A stretch of 64,000 nucleotides of DNA, from the NCBI RefSeq assembly GCF_001298265.1, contig NZ_LGSZ01000078.1, positions 106,444-170,443 of the forward strand. Direction: 5' to 3'. The notes under the pieces are model-generated. The model made no database searches and was not told where the DNA came from. It saw only the letters and a list, made by a program, of their open reading frames with translations. Shown here piece after piece: positions 50,021 through 58,814 of this stretch (position 1 is the first letter of the stretch; each line of letters starts with the position of its first letter). The DNA is from Allobosea vaviloviae. GTDB lineage: Bacteria > Pseudomonadota > Alphaproteobacteria > Rhizobiales > Beijerinckiaceae. The position numbers and the translations under genes are program-made.

Positions 50021-51982
50021 ATGAACCAGGAGTTCCTCGACTTCTACAATCAAGAGCTCCGGCTGTTCATGGAGCATACGAAGGAGTTTGCCGAAGAGTA
50101 TCCCGGCATTGCCGAAAGGCTGGGCGGGCTCGTCGGCGAACGCATGGACCCGATGGTCGGCGGGCTGCTGGAGGGCGCCGCCTTCCTGGCGGCGCGCGTG
50201 CAGCTCAAGCTCAAGCATGAGTTTCCCGAATTCACCAACAACCTGCTCGAACAGCTGATCCCGAACTATCTGGCGCCGACGCCATCGGCCTTGCTCGCCG
50301 GCATCAGGCCGCCCTTCGCTGATCCCGGCCTGCGCGAGGGCATGCGGATCCCGCGCGGCTCCTATATCGACGCGACCTATCTCGAACGCGAGCGCCGCGT
50401 CGCCTGCCGCTACCGGCTCGGCGCGGATGTGACGATGTGGCCGTTCGACGTCGCGGCGGCCGAGTATATCCCGGCACCGGGCCCGTTGCAGGCGCTGGGC
50501 CTGCGCACCGATCACCGGGTTCTCTCGGGACTGCGGCTGTCGCTGACGCACCGGACCATGGCCGATCCCGATCAGGAGCCGTCCGCCGCCGAGGCTCTGA
50601 AGACGCCGACGAGCTGGTTCTCGGGCTGTCGGTGCAAGGATCTGACGGTCCATCTGCTAGGGGCGGAGGCCGACGCGGTTGCGCTCTACGAGCAGCTCTT
50701 CTCCGATTGCGTCGGCATCTATTTCCGCCATCTCGACGAATTCGGCGATCCCGTCATCACGCCCGGCGACGGCGTTTCGCTGGAGCAGCTCGGCTTTTCA
50801 GAGGACGAGGCGCTGCTGCCGGCCGACACCCGCATCTTCCGCGGCTTCGACCTGCTGCGCGAGATGTTCTGGTTTCCGCGTAAATTCCTCGGCTTCAAGC
50901 TCGACGGTCTCGCACGGATCATGCCGCGGCTCACGGCCAAGGCCGTCGACATCATCTTCGTCTTCGACGAGGTCAACACCAGGCTGGCCGCAGCCGTCCA
51001 GAAGCCAATGTTCGGGCTCTACGCCGCGCCCGCGATCAACCTGTTCGAGAAGACGGTCGATCGCATCCCGGTCAAGTCCAATCAGCACGAGTTTCACATC
51101 GTCCCGGACCGCAGCCGCCAGCTCGACTACGAGCCGCACAGCATCCTGTCGGTCAATGCGCATTATGTGGGCGGGCGCGAGAAGCAGCCGGTGCATCCGC
51201 TCTATTCCTCTCCAGAGGGCGCCTCGCCGACGCATGGCCTGCTCTACACGCAGCGCAGGCTGCCGCGCCGCCGCTCCGTCGCCGAGCGGCGTACCGGCCG
51301 ATCATCGGACTATACCGGCACCGACATGTTCATCTCGCTGGTCGAGCCCGCCGGCGTCTCCGATACCGTTTCCGTGGCCGAGCTCAGCGTGCGCGCGCTG
51401 TGCTCGAACCGGCATCTGCCGGAGCATCTGCCGACAGGCGAGGGCGGCGCCGATTTCCGCCTGATCGACAATGTCGCACTCGACGTCGCCTGCCTGTCGG
51501 GGCCGACGCCGCCGCGCGAGCCGATCGTCTCGCAATTGCGGCTGCGCTCGGAGACGGCGAGCACCGGCGTCGTGACCTGGCGGCTGATCAACCTGCTGAG
51601 CCTGAACCATCTCGGTCTCGTCCAGCGCGGCGCGGGCCAGAACGGCGAGGCCTTGCGGGAGCTGCTCTCGCTTTTCGCCGATCTCGCCGACAGCGCCACC
51701 GAGCGCCGCATCCGGGGCATCAAGAGCGTCGACAGCCGGCCGGTTGTCAGGCGCTTCCCGCAGCGGGCCGGGACGGGGGCGGCGCGCGGGCTCGAGATCA
51801 CCGTCGTTCTCGACGAGAAGGCCTTCGAGGGCTCGGGCGTCTTTCTGCTCGGGGCGATTCTCGACCGCTTCTTCGCCGAATACGCGGCGATGAACCATTT
51901 CACCCAGACGGTGATCCGCACTGTCGAGCGTGGCGAGGTCATGCGCTGGCCGCCGCGCGCCGGATCGAGGCGGATCCTGTGA
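50021..51982 (+). CDS. tssF: T6SS baseplate protein TssF
   Basis: A 653-residue baseplate wedge subunit. The N-terminus MNQEFLDFYNQELRLFMEHT, FAEEYPGIAERLGG and FPEFTNNLLEQLIPNYLAP are diagnostic, as is the C-terminal FAEYAAMNHFTQTVI with GEVMRWPPRAG. GGGG precedes the ATG at 50021; an upstream extension of the frame only shadows tssE. It ends in a GTGA overlap with tssG. Confidence 0.95.
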   Translation: MNQEFLDFYNQELRLFMEHTKEFAEEYPGIAERLGGLVGERMDPMVGGLLEGAAFLAARVQLKLKHEFPEFTNNLLEQLIPNYLAPTPSALLAGIRPPFADPGLREGMRIPRGSYIDATYLERERRVACRYRLGADVTMWPFDVAAAEYIPAPGPLQALGLRTDHRVLSGLRLSLTHRTMADPDQEPSAAEALKTPTSWFSGCRCKDLTVHLLGAEADAVALYEQLFSDCVGIYFRHLDEFGDPVITPGDGVSLEQLGFSEDEALLPADTRIFRGFDLLREMFWFPRKFLGFKLDGLARIMPRLTAKAVDIIFVFDEVNTRLAAAVQKPMFGLYAAPAINLFEKTVDRIPVKSNQHEFHIVPDRSRQLDYEPHSILSVNAHYVGGREKQPVHPLYSSPEGASPTHGLLYTQRRLPRRRSVAERRTGRSSDYTGTDMFISLVEPAGVSDTVSVAELSVRALCSNRHLPEHLPTGEGGADFRLIDNVALDVACLSGPTPPREPIVSQLRLRSETASTGVVTWRLINLLSLNHLGLVQRGAGQNGEALRELLSLFADLADSATERRIRGIKSVDSRPVVRRFPQRAGTGAARGLEITVVLDEKAFEGSGVFLLGAILDRFFAEYAAMNHFTQTVIRTVERGEVMRWPPRAGSRRIL

Positions 51983-53025
51983 GCGACGGTCCTTCCCTGC
52001 AGCGCGACCCGAGCTATGCGCAGCAGCTCCAGGACGAGCCCTGGCGCTTCGACTTCTACGCCGTCATGCGCCGGCTCGAACGCAGCTTTCCGGACCGGGC
52101 GCGGATCGGCGACGTCGCGGCGCGGCGCGACGAATATGTCGCGCTGGGCGAGCAGGCCTATCTCGATTTCCCGGCCTCTACGATCTCGGACGCCGACCGC
52201 GACCTGCAGGGGCGCCTGAGGGTCTTCGTCAAGTTCCTCGGCCTGCTCGGGCCGCAGGGCGCGCTGCCCCTGGCGACGACCGAGGAGAGCTATCACTGGC
52301 AGCTTGCGCGGGACGACGCCTTTCCGCGCTTCCTCGACGTCCTGAACCATCGCTTCCTGCAGCTCTTCTTCCGGGCCTGGGCGGATTCCAGGCCGATCGC
52401 GCAGCACGACCGGCCGGAGCGCGATCGCTTTGCCGCCTATGTCGGCAGCCAGATCGGGCTCGGCTCGCCGCCTTTCCTCAAGCGCGATACGGTGCCCGAC
52501 GCCGAGAAGCTATCCCATGCCGGGCTGATCGGCGCGCAGGCCAAATCCGCCTCGCGCCTGCGCGGCCTGTTGTCGGGGCTGTTCAAGGCGGAGGTCGAGA
52601 TCGAGCAGTTCGTCGGCATGAGGCTGGTCTTCGACCCCGCCGACCGGACCCGGCTGGGCGGCAGCCATTGCACGCTCGGCGGCGATGCGCTGCTCGGGGC
52701 CAGCGTCTACAGCGTCGAGGACAAGTTCCGAATCTGCATCGTCGCACGGAATCTGGACGAGTTCTCACGCTTCCTGCCCAATGGCGACCGCTGCGAACCG
52801 CTGGCTGACGCGGTCTTCTTCCATCTCGGCGAGCAGTTCGAATGGGATGTCGAGCTCGCCTTGCCGGTCGGCGAGGTCAAGCCGGCGCGGCTCGGCCAGT
52901 TCGGTCAGCTCGGCTGGACGAGCTGGATGTCGCCGAACTGGGATGCCTCCGCCGGGGGCTTGCGTCGCGACGCCCGTTTCCATCCTGCCGAGCGCATGCG
53001 CCTGAAGCGCAGCCGGCCGACCTGA
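51979..53025 (+). CDS. tssG: T6SS baseplate protein TssG
   Basis: A 348-residue partner of TssF and TssE. Typical segments are QDEPWRFDFYAVMRRLERSF, YLDFPASTISDA, FLGLLGPQGALPLATTEE, DVLNHRFLQLFFRAW and RLGGSHCTLGGDALLG. The start is a GTG at 51979 that overlaps the tssF stop (GTGA), implying tight translational coupling. clpV starts 23 bp after its stop. Confidence 0.94.
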   Translation: MSDGPSLQRDPSYAQQLQDEPWRFDFYAVMRRLERSFPDRARIGDVAARRDEYVALGEQAYLDFPASTISDADRDLQGRLRVFVKFLGLLGPQGALPLATTEESYHWQLARDDAFPRFLDVLNHRFLQLFFRAWADSRPIAQHDRPERDRFAAYVGSQIGLGSPPFLKRDTVPDAEKLSHAGLIGAQAKSASRLRGLLSGLFKAEVEIEQFVGMRLVFDPADRTRLGGSHCTLGGDALLGASVYSVEDKFRICIVARNLDEFSRFLPNGDRCEPLADAVFFHLGEQFEWDVELALPVGEVKPARLGQFGQLGWTSWMSPNWDASAGGLRRDARFHPAERMRLKRSRPT

Positions 53026-53048
53026 ACCTGACGACAAAGGGGACCATC

Positions 53049-55799
53049 ATGGCCGACATCAGTCTCGAAGCCGTCACGGGCAAGCTCAACCGGGTCGGCT
53101 ATGAAGCCTTCATCCAGGCACTGCGGCAGGCCAAGGGGGCCGGCAACCGCAATGTCGAGCTCGCCCATTGGCTCGCCCAGATCCTGCTGCGGCGCTCGAC
53201 CGATATCGGCCTGACCGCGCAGCATTACGGCCTCGACATGGCCAGGCTCGCCGCCGACATCGGCGGGGTGATCGAAGGCTTCCGCAAGAACGAGACGGAG
53301 ATGCCGGGCGTCGCCAACAACATCGTCGATTTGCTCGATCGCGGCTGGCACTACGCCACGCTGTTCTTCGGCGAGACGCAGATCAGGACCGGCCATGTCC
53401 TGGTCGCGGCGCTGAAGTCGCTGGAGCTGCGCCGGGCGCTGACGGGGATCTCGAAGGAGTTCGGCAAGATCCCGGTCGACGAACTCGCCGCCGGCCATGC
53501 CAAGATCTGGGAGGGCTCGGAGGAGGAGAACCTGCGGCCGATGGACGGCTCGGGACTGCGCGCGGCGGGCACGCCGGGGGCAGAGCAGGCGGAAGGGGCA
53601 AAGGGCACGACCGCGCTCGACCGCTTCTCGCAGGACCTCACCGTCAAGGCGCGCTCGGGGACGATGGACCCGATCCTCGGCCGAGACGACGAGATCCGGC
53701 AGGTCATCGACGTGCTGATGCGGCGGCGCCAGAACAACCCGATCCTCACCGGTGAGGCCGGCGTCGGCAAGACCGCGATCGCCGAGGGCTTTGCCCAGCG
53801 CGTCGCGGCGGGTGACGTGCCGCCGCCCCTGAAGAACGTCAGGGTCGTGGCGCTCGACATTGGCCTGATGCAGGCCGGCGCCTCCATGAAGGGCGAGTTC
53901 GAGCAGCGCCTGCGCTCGGTCATCGACGAGGTCCAGTCCTCGCCGACGCCGGTGATCCTGTTCATCGACGAGGCGCATACGCTGATCGGTGCCGGTGGCG
54001 CAGCCGGCACGGGCGACGCCGCCAACCTGCTCAAGCCTGCGCTGGCGCGCGGCACGCTGCGCACGATCGCGGCGACGACATGGTCGGAATACCGCCAGTA
54101 TTTCGAGAAGGACCCGGCGCTGACCCGGCGCTTCCAGCCGGTGCAGGTCGACGAGCCCGATGTCGCGCGCTGCTGCACCATGCTGCGCGGGCTGATCGGC
54201 CCGATGGAAAAGCACCACAAGGTCCGCATCTCCGATGCCGCGATCGTGGCGGCGGTGACGCTGTCGCATCGCTACATCCCGGCGCGTCAGCTGCCCGACA
54301 AGGCGGTGAGCCTCCTCGACACGGCCTGCGCCCGCGTCGCGATCAGCCAGACCGCCACGCCCGCGGCGATCGAGGATGCCCGCGTCGGCATTTCGGCGCT
54401 CGAGCAGGAGAAGGCGGCGCTGGTCTCCGACCAGGATCTCGGTGGCGAGACCTCCAAGCGGCTGGCCGAGATCGATGTCGAGATCGCCGAGCGGCAGGAG
54501 AAGCTCGCCGCGCTCGAAGCCGCCTGGGCGGGCGAGCTTGCGATCGTCGAGGAGATCAAGGCGCTGCGGGTCAAGCTCGGCGAGAAGCCGCCCGAGCCGC
54601 TCGCGGATCCCAAGGCCGATGTCGCCCGCGAGGTGGCGGCCGGCGATGCCGGAGAGGCGGCTCCCGAGGCCGTAGCCGCAGCCGCGGCCGAGCCTGCCCC
54701 AGTTGTCGATCCCGCCGCCGCCCGCATCACGCTCGCGGAGAAATTCGCGACGCTGGGCGAGATCGATCCCGCCCAGCGGATGATCTACGCCCATGTCGAC
54801 GAACAGTCGGTCGCCTCCGTCGTGTCGGACTGGACCGGCATCCCGGTCGGCCGCATGGTCGCCGACGAGATCGAGACCGTGCTGAAGCTCGCCGAAACGC
54901 TGAACAAGCGTGTCGTCGGCCAGGATCACGGGCTCCAGATGATCGCCCGGCGCATCGAGACCAACCGCGCCAAGCTCGACAACCCCAACAAGCCGATCGG
55001 CGTGTTCATGCTCTGCGGCCCTTCGGGCGTCGGCAAGACCGAAACGGCGCTGGCGCTGGCCGAGCAGCTCTATGGCGGCGAGCAGAACGTCATCACCATC
55101 AACATGTCCGAGTTCCAGGAGGCGCACACCGTCTCGACGCTGAAGGGCGCGCCTCCCGGCTATGTCGGCTATGGCGAGGGCGGGCGCCTGACCGAGGCGG
55201 TGCGGCGCAAGCCCTATTCGGTGGTGCTGCTCGACGAGGTCGAGAAGGCGCATCCCGACGTCCACGAGCTGTTCTTCCAGGTCTTCGACAAGGGCGTGAT
55301 GGAGGACGGCACCGGCCGGCGCATCGACTTCAAGAACACGCTGATCATCCTGACCTCGAATGTCGGAACCGACGAGATCATGCGGATGGCGGCCGATCCG
55401 GTCGAGCGCGCCGATCCCGAGGCGATGGCAGTCGCGCTGCGGCCGGCGCTGCTCAAGGTCTTCCCGCCGGCGCTGATCGGGCGCCTGGTCACGATTCCCT
55501 ATTATCCGCTGTCGCCGGACATGCTGGGCGGGATCGTGCGGCTCCAGCTCGGCCGCATCGGCAAGCGCATCGCGGAGAACCACGGCGCGGCCTTCGTCTA
55601 TGACGACGCCGTGGTCGCGCACATCGTCGCGCAGTGCAACGACCCCGATTCCGGCGGCCGCATGATCGACAACATCGTCACCAACTCGATGCTGCCGGCG
55701 CTGTCGCGCGCGATCCTCGGCCTCCAGCTCGAAAAGAAGCCGCTGACCGAGGCGAAGGTCTCGGTCGAGAACGACGCCTTCGCCTACGCCGTGTCGTGA
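53049..55799 (+). CDS. clpV: T6SS sheath-disassembly ATPase ClpV (TssH)
   Basis: A 916-residue AAA+ unfoldase that recycles contracted TssBC sheath. An N-domain (about 1-160; YEAFIQALRQAKGAGNRNVE) is followed by AAA1 with Walker A GEAGVGKT (about 235) and Walker B LFIDEAHTLIG, a coiled middle region (about 440-510), an Ala/Pro-rich insert, and AAA2 with GPSGVGKT (about 657) and LLDEVEKAHPD. AAAGGGGA precedes ATG 53049. It is the last core T6SS gene in the operon; a peptidase gene follows after 43 bp. Confidence 0.96.
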   Translation: MADISLEAVTGKLNRVGYEAFIQALRQAKGAGNRNVELAHWLAQILLRRSTDIGLTAQHYGLDMARLAADIGGVIEGFRKNETEMPGVANNIVDLLDRGWHYATLFFGETQIRTGHVLVAALKSLELRRALTGISKEFGKIPVDELAAGHAKIWEGSEEENLRPMDGSGLRAAGTPGAEQAEGAKGTTALDRFSQDLTVKARSGTMDPILGRDDEIRQVIDVLMRRRQNNPILTGEAGVGKTAIAEGFAQRVAAGDVPPPLKNVRVVALDIGLMQAGASMKGEFEQRLRSVIDEVQSSPTPVILFIDEAHTLIGAGGAAGTGDAANLLKPALARGTLRTIAATTWSEYRQYFEKDPALTRRFQPVQVDEPDVARCCTMLRGLIGPMEKHHKVRISDAAIVAAVTLSHRYIPARQLPDKAVSLLDTACARVAISQTATPAAIEDARVGISALEQEKAALVSDQDLGGETSKRLAEIDVEIAERQEKLAALEAAWAGELAIVEEIKALRVKLGEKPPEPLADPKADVAREVAAGDAGEAAPEAVAAAAAEPAPVVDPAAARITLAEKFATLGEIDPAQRMIYAHVDEQSVASVVSDWTGIPVGRMVADEIETVLKLAETLNKRVVGQDHGLQMIARRIETNRAKLDNPNKPIGVFMLCGPSGVGKTETALALAEQLYGGEQNVITINMSEFQEAHTVSTLKGAPPGYVGYGEGGRLTEAVRRKPYSVVLLDEVEKAHPDVHELFFQVFDKGVMEDGTGRRIDFKNTLIILTSNVGTDEIMRMAADPVERADPEAMAVALRPALLKVFPPALIGRLVTIPYYPLSPDMLGGIVRLQLGRIGKRIAENHGAAFVYDDAVVAHIVAQCNDPDSGGRMIDNIVTNSMLPALSRAILGLQLEKKPLTEAKVSVENDAFAYAVS

Positions 55800-55842
55800 C
55801 CCCGTTCGGGCGGTTCGGGGTGCTCTGCCAAGGGAGCGGCCG

Positions 55843-57165
55843 ATGATGCAGCCAGCGCGTCTGAAGAGCCGGTCCGTCGCGCCGGTCGGTCCCGGCGAGC
55901 CGTCGCGCCAACCCGAACCGCGCCGGAAGCGGCCGTCGCGGGTCGGCAAGTTCGGGCGGCTGCTCGTGTTGCTGCTGGCGGTGTTCGGCACCGGCTGGGC
56001 GGCCATCGCGAGTTGGCTGCTCTGGCAGGAAAAGGCGGCCGTTGCCACGCTCCAGCAGGAACAGCAGGTTCTGCAGGCGAGCTATGACGAGAAGATGCGG
56101 GCGTTGACGCGAAGGCTCGTCTCCTCGATCGCGACCCAGCGAGCGCCGGGTGCCGTCACCAAGGAGGGCGGCGGTGGTGGCGACGATCAACTCGCCGACC
56201 TGATCACGCGCCAGATCGAGCTCGAGGCCCGCCAGAACCTGCTCGGCATGCTGACGGGCCAGGCGGTGGCGCCGGTTCTGCCGGGCAATGGCGCGCAGGC
56301 GCCGGGCGGGGCGACCGGCTTTGCCGCCAACGACCCGTTCCAGGGCAATATCCTCGAACGGATCAATCCGGCGGTGGTGGCGCCGCAGAAGCGCCAGATC
56401 GCCGCCGCGCTGCAAGCTGAGGACCCTCTGCCGCTGGCGCAGCGCGTCGCGGTGTTGCAGCGATCACTCGATCGCGTCGATCTCGCGCAGGGTCAGCAGG
56501 TTTCGGCGCTGGGCCTGAAGCTCGTCGGCCGGGTGCAGGAGATCAAGGCGTCGCTGACCGATCTCGGGCTCGACGTCGCCAAGGTCCGGCTTCCGCCGGC
56601 GCGACAGGCCATGGGCGGTGCGCTAGTGCCGCTCTCCGTCACGATGCGGCCGGGCGGCTTCGAGCACAGGATCGTGCAACTCGGCGATGGGCAGGCCACC
56701 TTCGGCCGCTGGCGCGACCTCGCCCAGATCGTGCCGCTGCGGCGCCCGCTCGACGGCGACGACAGCACGACGAGCAATTACGGCATGCGCACCGATCCGT
56801 TCACCGGTGTCGCGACGATGCATGCCGGCATGGATTTTCGCGGCGAGACGGGCACGCCCGTGCATGCAGCTGGCGCGGGCAAGGTGCTGCGTGCCGAGGT
56901 CGCCGGCGGATACGGCAACATGGTCGAGATCGACCATGGCAACGGTATCACCAGCCGCTACGCCCATCTCAGCGCCTTCGACGTCAAGGCCGACCAGATC
57001 GTGCCGCCCGGCGCCGTCGTCGGCCGGCTCGGCTCGACCGGCCGCTCGACCGGGCCGCATCTGCATTACGAGACGCGGCTCGCCGGCGAGGCCAGCAACC
57101 CGCTGAAGTTCATCGAGATCGGCAACCGCCTGTCGCAGCCGGCGCTGCCGGCGGGGGTTCGCTAG
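55843..57165 (+). CDS. Membrane-anchored M23-family peptidase
   Basis: A 440-residue protein. One N-terminal transmembrane helix (FGRLLVLLLAVFGTGWAAIA) leads to a periplasmic coiled coil (EKAAVATLQQEQQVLQASYD) and a C-terminal LytM/M23 domain with SNYGMRTDPFTGVATMHAGM DFRG-type metal motif (HxxxD) and GPHLHYE (HxH), so the zinc ligands are complete. It should cut peptide cross-links in the wall, or activate amidases if used in division. It follows clpV by 43 bp and may clear wall for T6SS assembly, a role known for some T6SS-linked endopeptidases; here that is inference. Confidence 0.85.
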   Translation: MMQPARLKSRSVAPVGPGEPSRQPEPRRKRPSRVGKFGRLLVLLLAVFGTGWAAIASWLLWQEKAAVATLQQEQQVLQASYDEKMRALTRRLVSSIATQRAPGAVTKEGGGGGDDQLADLITRQIELEARQNLLGMLTGQAVAPVLPGNGAQAPGGATGFAANDPFQGNILERINPAVVAPQKRQIAAALQAEDPLPLAQRVAVLQRSLDRVDLAQGQQVSALGLKLVGRVQEIKASLTDLGLDVAKVRLPPARQAMGGALVPLSVTMRPGGFEHRIVQLGDGQATFGRWRDLAQIVPLRRPLDGDDSTTSNYGMRTDPFTGVATMHAGMDFRGETGTPVHAAGAGKVLRAEVAGGYGNMVEIDHGNGITSRYAHLSAFDVKADQIVPPGAVVGRLGSTGRSTGPHLHYETRLAGEASNPLKFIEIGNRLSQPALPAGVR

Positions 57166-57208
57166 GATCCGCGTCAACGGCCGTTGAGCAGACGGCTCCG
57201 TCCATTCC

Positions 57209-57289
57209 CGTCATTGCGAGCGCAGCGAAGCAATCCAGAAGGTCTCGCTCGACGTCCCCCTGGATTGCTTCGCTGCGCTCGCAATGACG
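57209..57289. repeat. Perfect 30-bp inverted repeat between convergent genes
   Basis: Arms 57209-57238 and 57260-57289 are exact reverse complements, starting CGTCATTGCGAGCGCAGCGA, around a 21-bp centre. It lies between the stops of the M23 peptidase gene and glpD. Very similar palindromes are scattered in Rhizobiales genomes; here it could also terminate both transcripts. Confidence 0.85.
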
Positions 57290-57296
57290 TGGGGGG

Positions 57297-58814
57297 TCAG
57301 GCCGCGACCTGGTCCGCCATGAAGGCCTCCAGCGCCTCCTGTTGCTCCGGCGTCAGGCGCAGGCCGAGCTTGCTGCGGCGCCAGAGCACGTCGGCTGCGC
57401 CCTTGGCCCATTCGGCCCGCATCAGGTAGCGCACCTCGCGCTCGAAGAGGTCGGCGCCGAAATGACGGCCGAGATCCTCGACGCGGCCGGCGCCGGCCAG
57501 GATGTCGCGTGCCTTGGTGCCATAGGCGCGTGCTAGCCGCGTCGCCGTCTTCCTGGCGAGCCATGGACAGGACGCGACAATGGCATCGACCTGCGCCTCG
57601 AAACCATCGACCGGGAAATCGCCACCGGGCAGGGTGCCGGTCACGGTCCATGTCGGGCGGGCGGCCCAGCTCGCATGGGGGCCAAGCTTCTCCAGCGCCG
57701 ATTCCGCCAGGCGGCGATAGGTCGTGATCTTGCCGCCGAAGACCGAGAGCAGCGGTGCCTGGCCTTGCGGCGCATCGAGCGTCAGGACGTAGTCGCGCGT
57801 CGCCTCCTGCGCCTTGGAGGCGCCATCGTCATAGAGCGGCCGTACGCCGGAATAGGTCCAGACCACGGATTGCGGCGTCACCGGCTCGCGGAAGTACTCG
57901 CTGGCGGCGGCGCAGAGATAGTCGATCTCCTCCGGCGTCGCCTTCGCAGCCGAGGGGTCGCCCTGGAAGTCGCGGTCGGTGGTGCCGATCAGGGTGAAAT
58001 CGCGCTCATAGGGGATGGCGAAGATGATGCGACCGTCGGCGTTCTGGAAAATGTAGCAGCGGTCGTGCTCGTAAAGGCGGGGCACGACGATGTGGCTGCC
58101 CTGGACCATGCGGACGGCCGCCTTGGTGTTGGAGCGTACCACGCCGCCGAGCACCTCGCCGACCCAGGGGCCGGCGGCGTTGACGAGCGCCTTCGCCAGC
58201 ACGGTCTTGCGGGCGCCGCCGCTCTCGCTGGTGATCCGCCAGAGCCCGCCCTCGCGATCGGCCGAGACGACGCGGCTGCGGGTGTGGATCGCTGCGCCCT
58301 TCGCGGCGGCGTCCATGGCGTTCAGCACGACCAGACGCGAATCCTCGACCCAGCAATCGGAGTATTCGAAGGCCTTGGCGCCATCGTCCTTGAGCGGACG
58401 CCCTGCCGCGTCATGCGCGAGGTCGAGCGTGCGCGTCGCCGGCAGGCGCTTGCGGCCGCCGATATGGTCGTAGAGGAACAGGCCGAGCCGTAAAAGCCAG
58501 GCCGGACGCAGGCCCTTGTGATGCGGCAGCACGAAGCGCAGCGGCCAGATGATGTGCGGCGCGATGGCCCAAAGCCGCTCGCGCTCCATCAGGGCTTCAC
58601 GCACCAGCCTGAACTCGTAATGCTCGAGATAGCGCAGCCCGCCATGGATCAGCTTGGTCGAGGCCGATGAGGTCGCGCTGGCGAGGTCGTCCTTCTCGAA
58701 CAGGATGACGGAGGCGCCGCGCCCGGCGGCGTCGCGGGCGATGCCGCAGCCATTGATGCCGCCGCCGATGACGGCGAGGTCGTAGACGGTCTCCGAATCG
58801 CTCATGGGCGCCAT
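57297..58814 (-). CDS. glpD: Glycerol-3-phosphate dehydrogenase, FAD-dependent (GlpD)
   Basis: A 505-residue flavoenzyme that oxidises sn-glycerol 3-phosphate to dihydroxyacetone phosphate and passes electrons to quinone at the inner membrane. The FAD-binding GGG motif VIGGGINGCGIARDAAGRG is near the N-terminus, then SSASTKLIHGGLRYLE, VNAAGPWVGEVLG, VRMVQGSHIVVPRL, TYSGVRPLYDDG and LLSVFGGKITTYRRLAE. The ATG overlaps the TGA of the upstream sugar dehydrogenase gene (TGATG) with AAGG nearby, so translation is coupled. No glycerol kinase or transporter is adjacent. Confidence 0.94.
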   Translation of the reverse strand: MAPMSDSETVYDLAVIGGGINGCGIARDAAGRGASVILFEKDDLASATSSASTKLIHGGLRYLEHYEFRLVREALMERERLWAIAPHIIWPLRFVLPHHKGLRPAWLLRLGLFLYDHIGGRKRLPATRTLDLAHDAAGRPLKDDGAKAFEYSDCWVEDSRLVVLNAMDAAAKGAAIHTRSRVVSADREGGLWRITSESGGARKTVLAKALVNAAGPWVGEVLGGVVRSNTKAAVRMVQGSHIVVPRLYEHDRCYIFQNADGRIIFAIPYERDFTLIGTTDRDFQGDPSAAKATPEEIDYLCAAASEYFREPVTPQSVVWTYSGVRPLYDDGASKAQEATRDYVLTLDAPQGQAPLLSVFGGKITTYRRLAESALEKLGPHASWAARPTWTVTGTLPGGDFPVDGFEAQVDAIVASCPWLARKTATRLARAYGTKARDILAGAGRVEDLGRHFGADLFEREVRYLMRAEWAKGAADVLWRRSKLGLRLTPEQQEALEAFMADQVAA

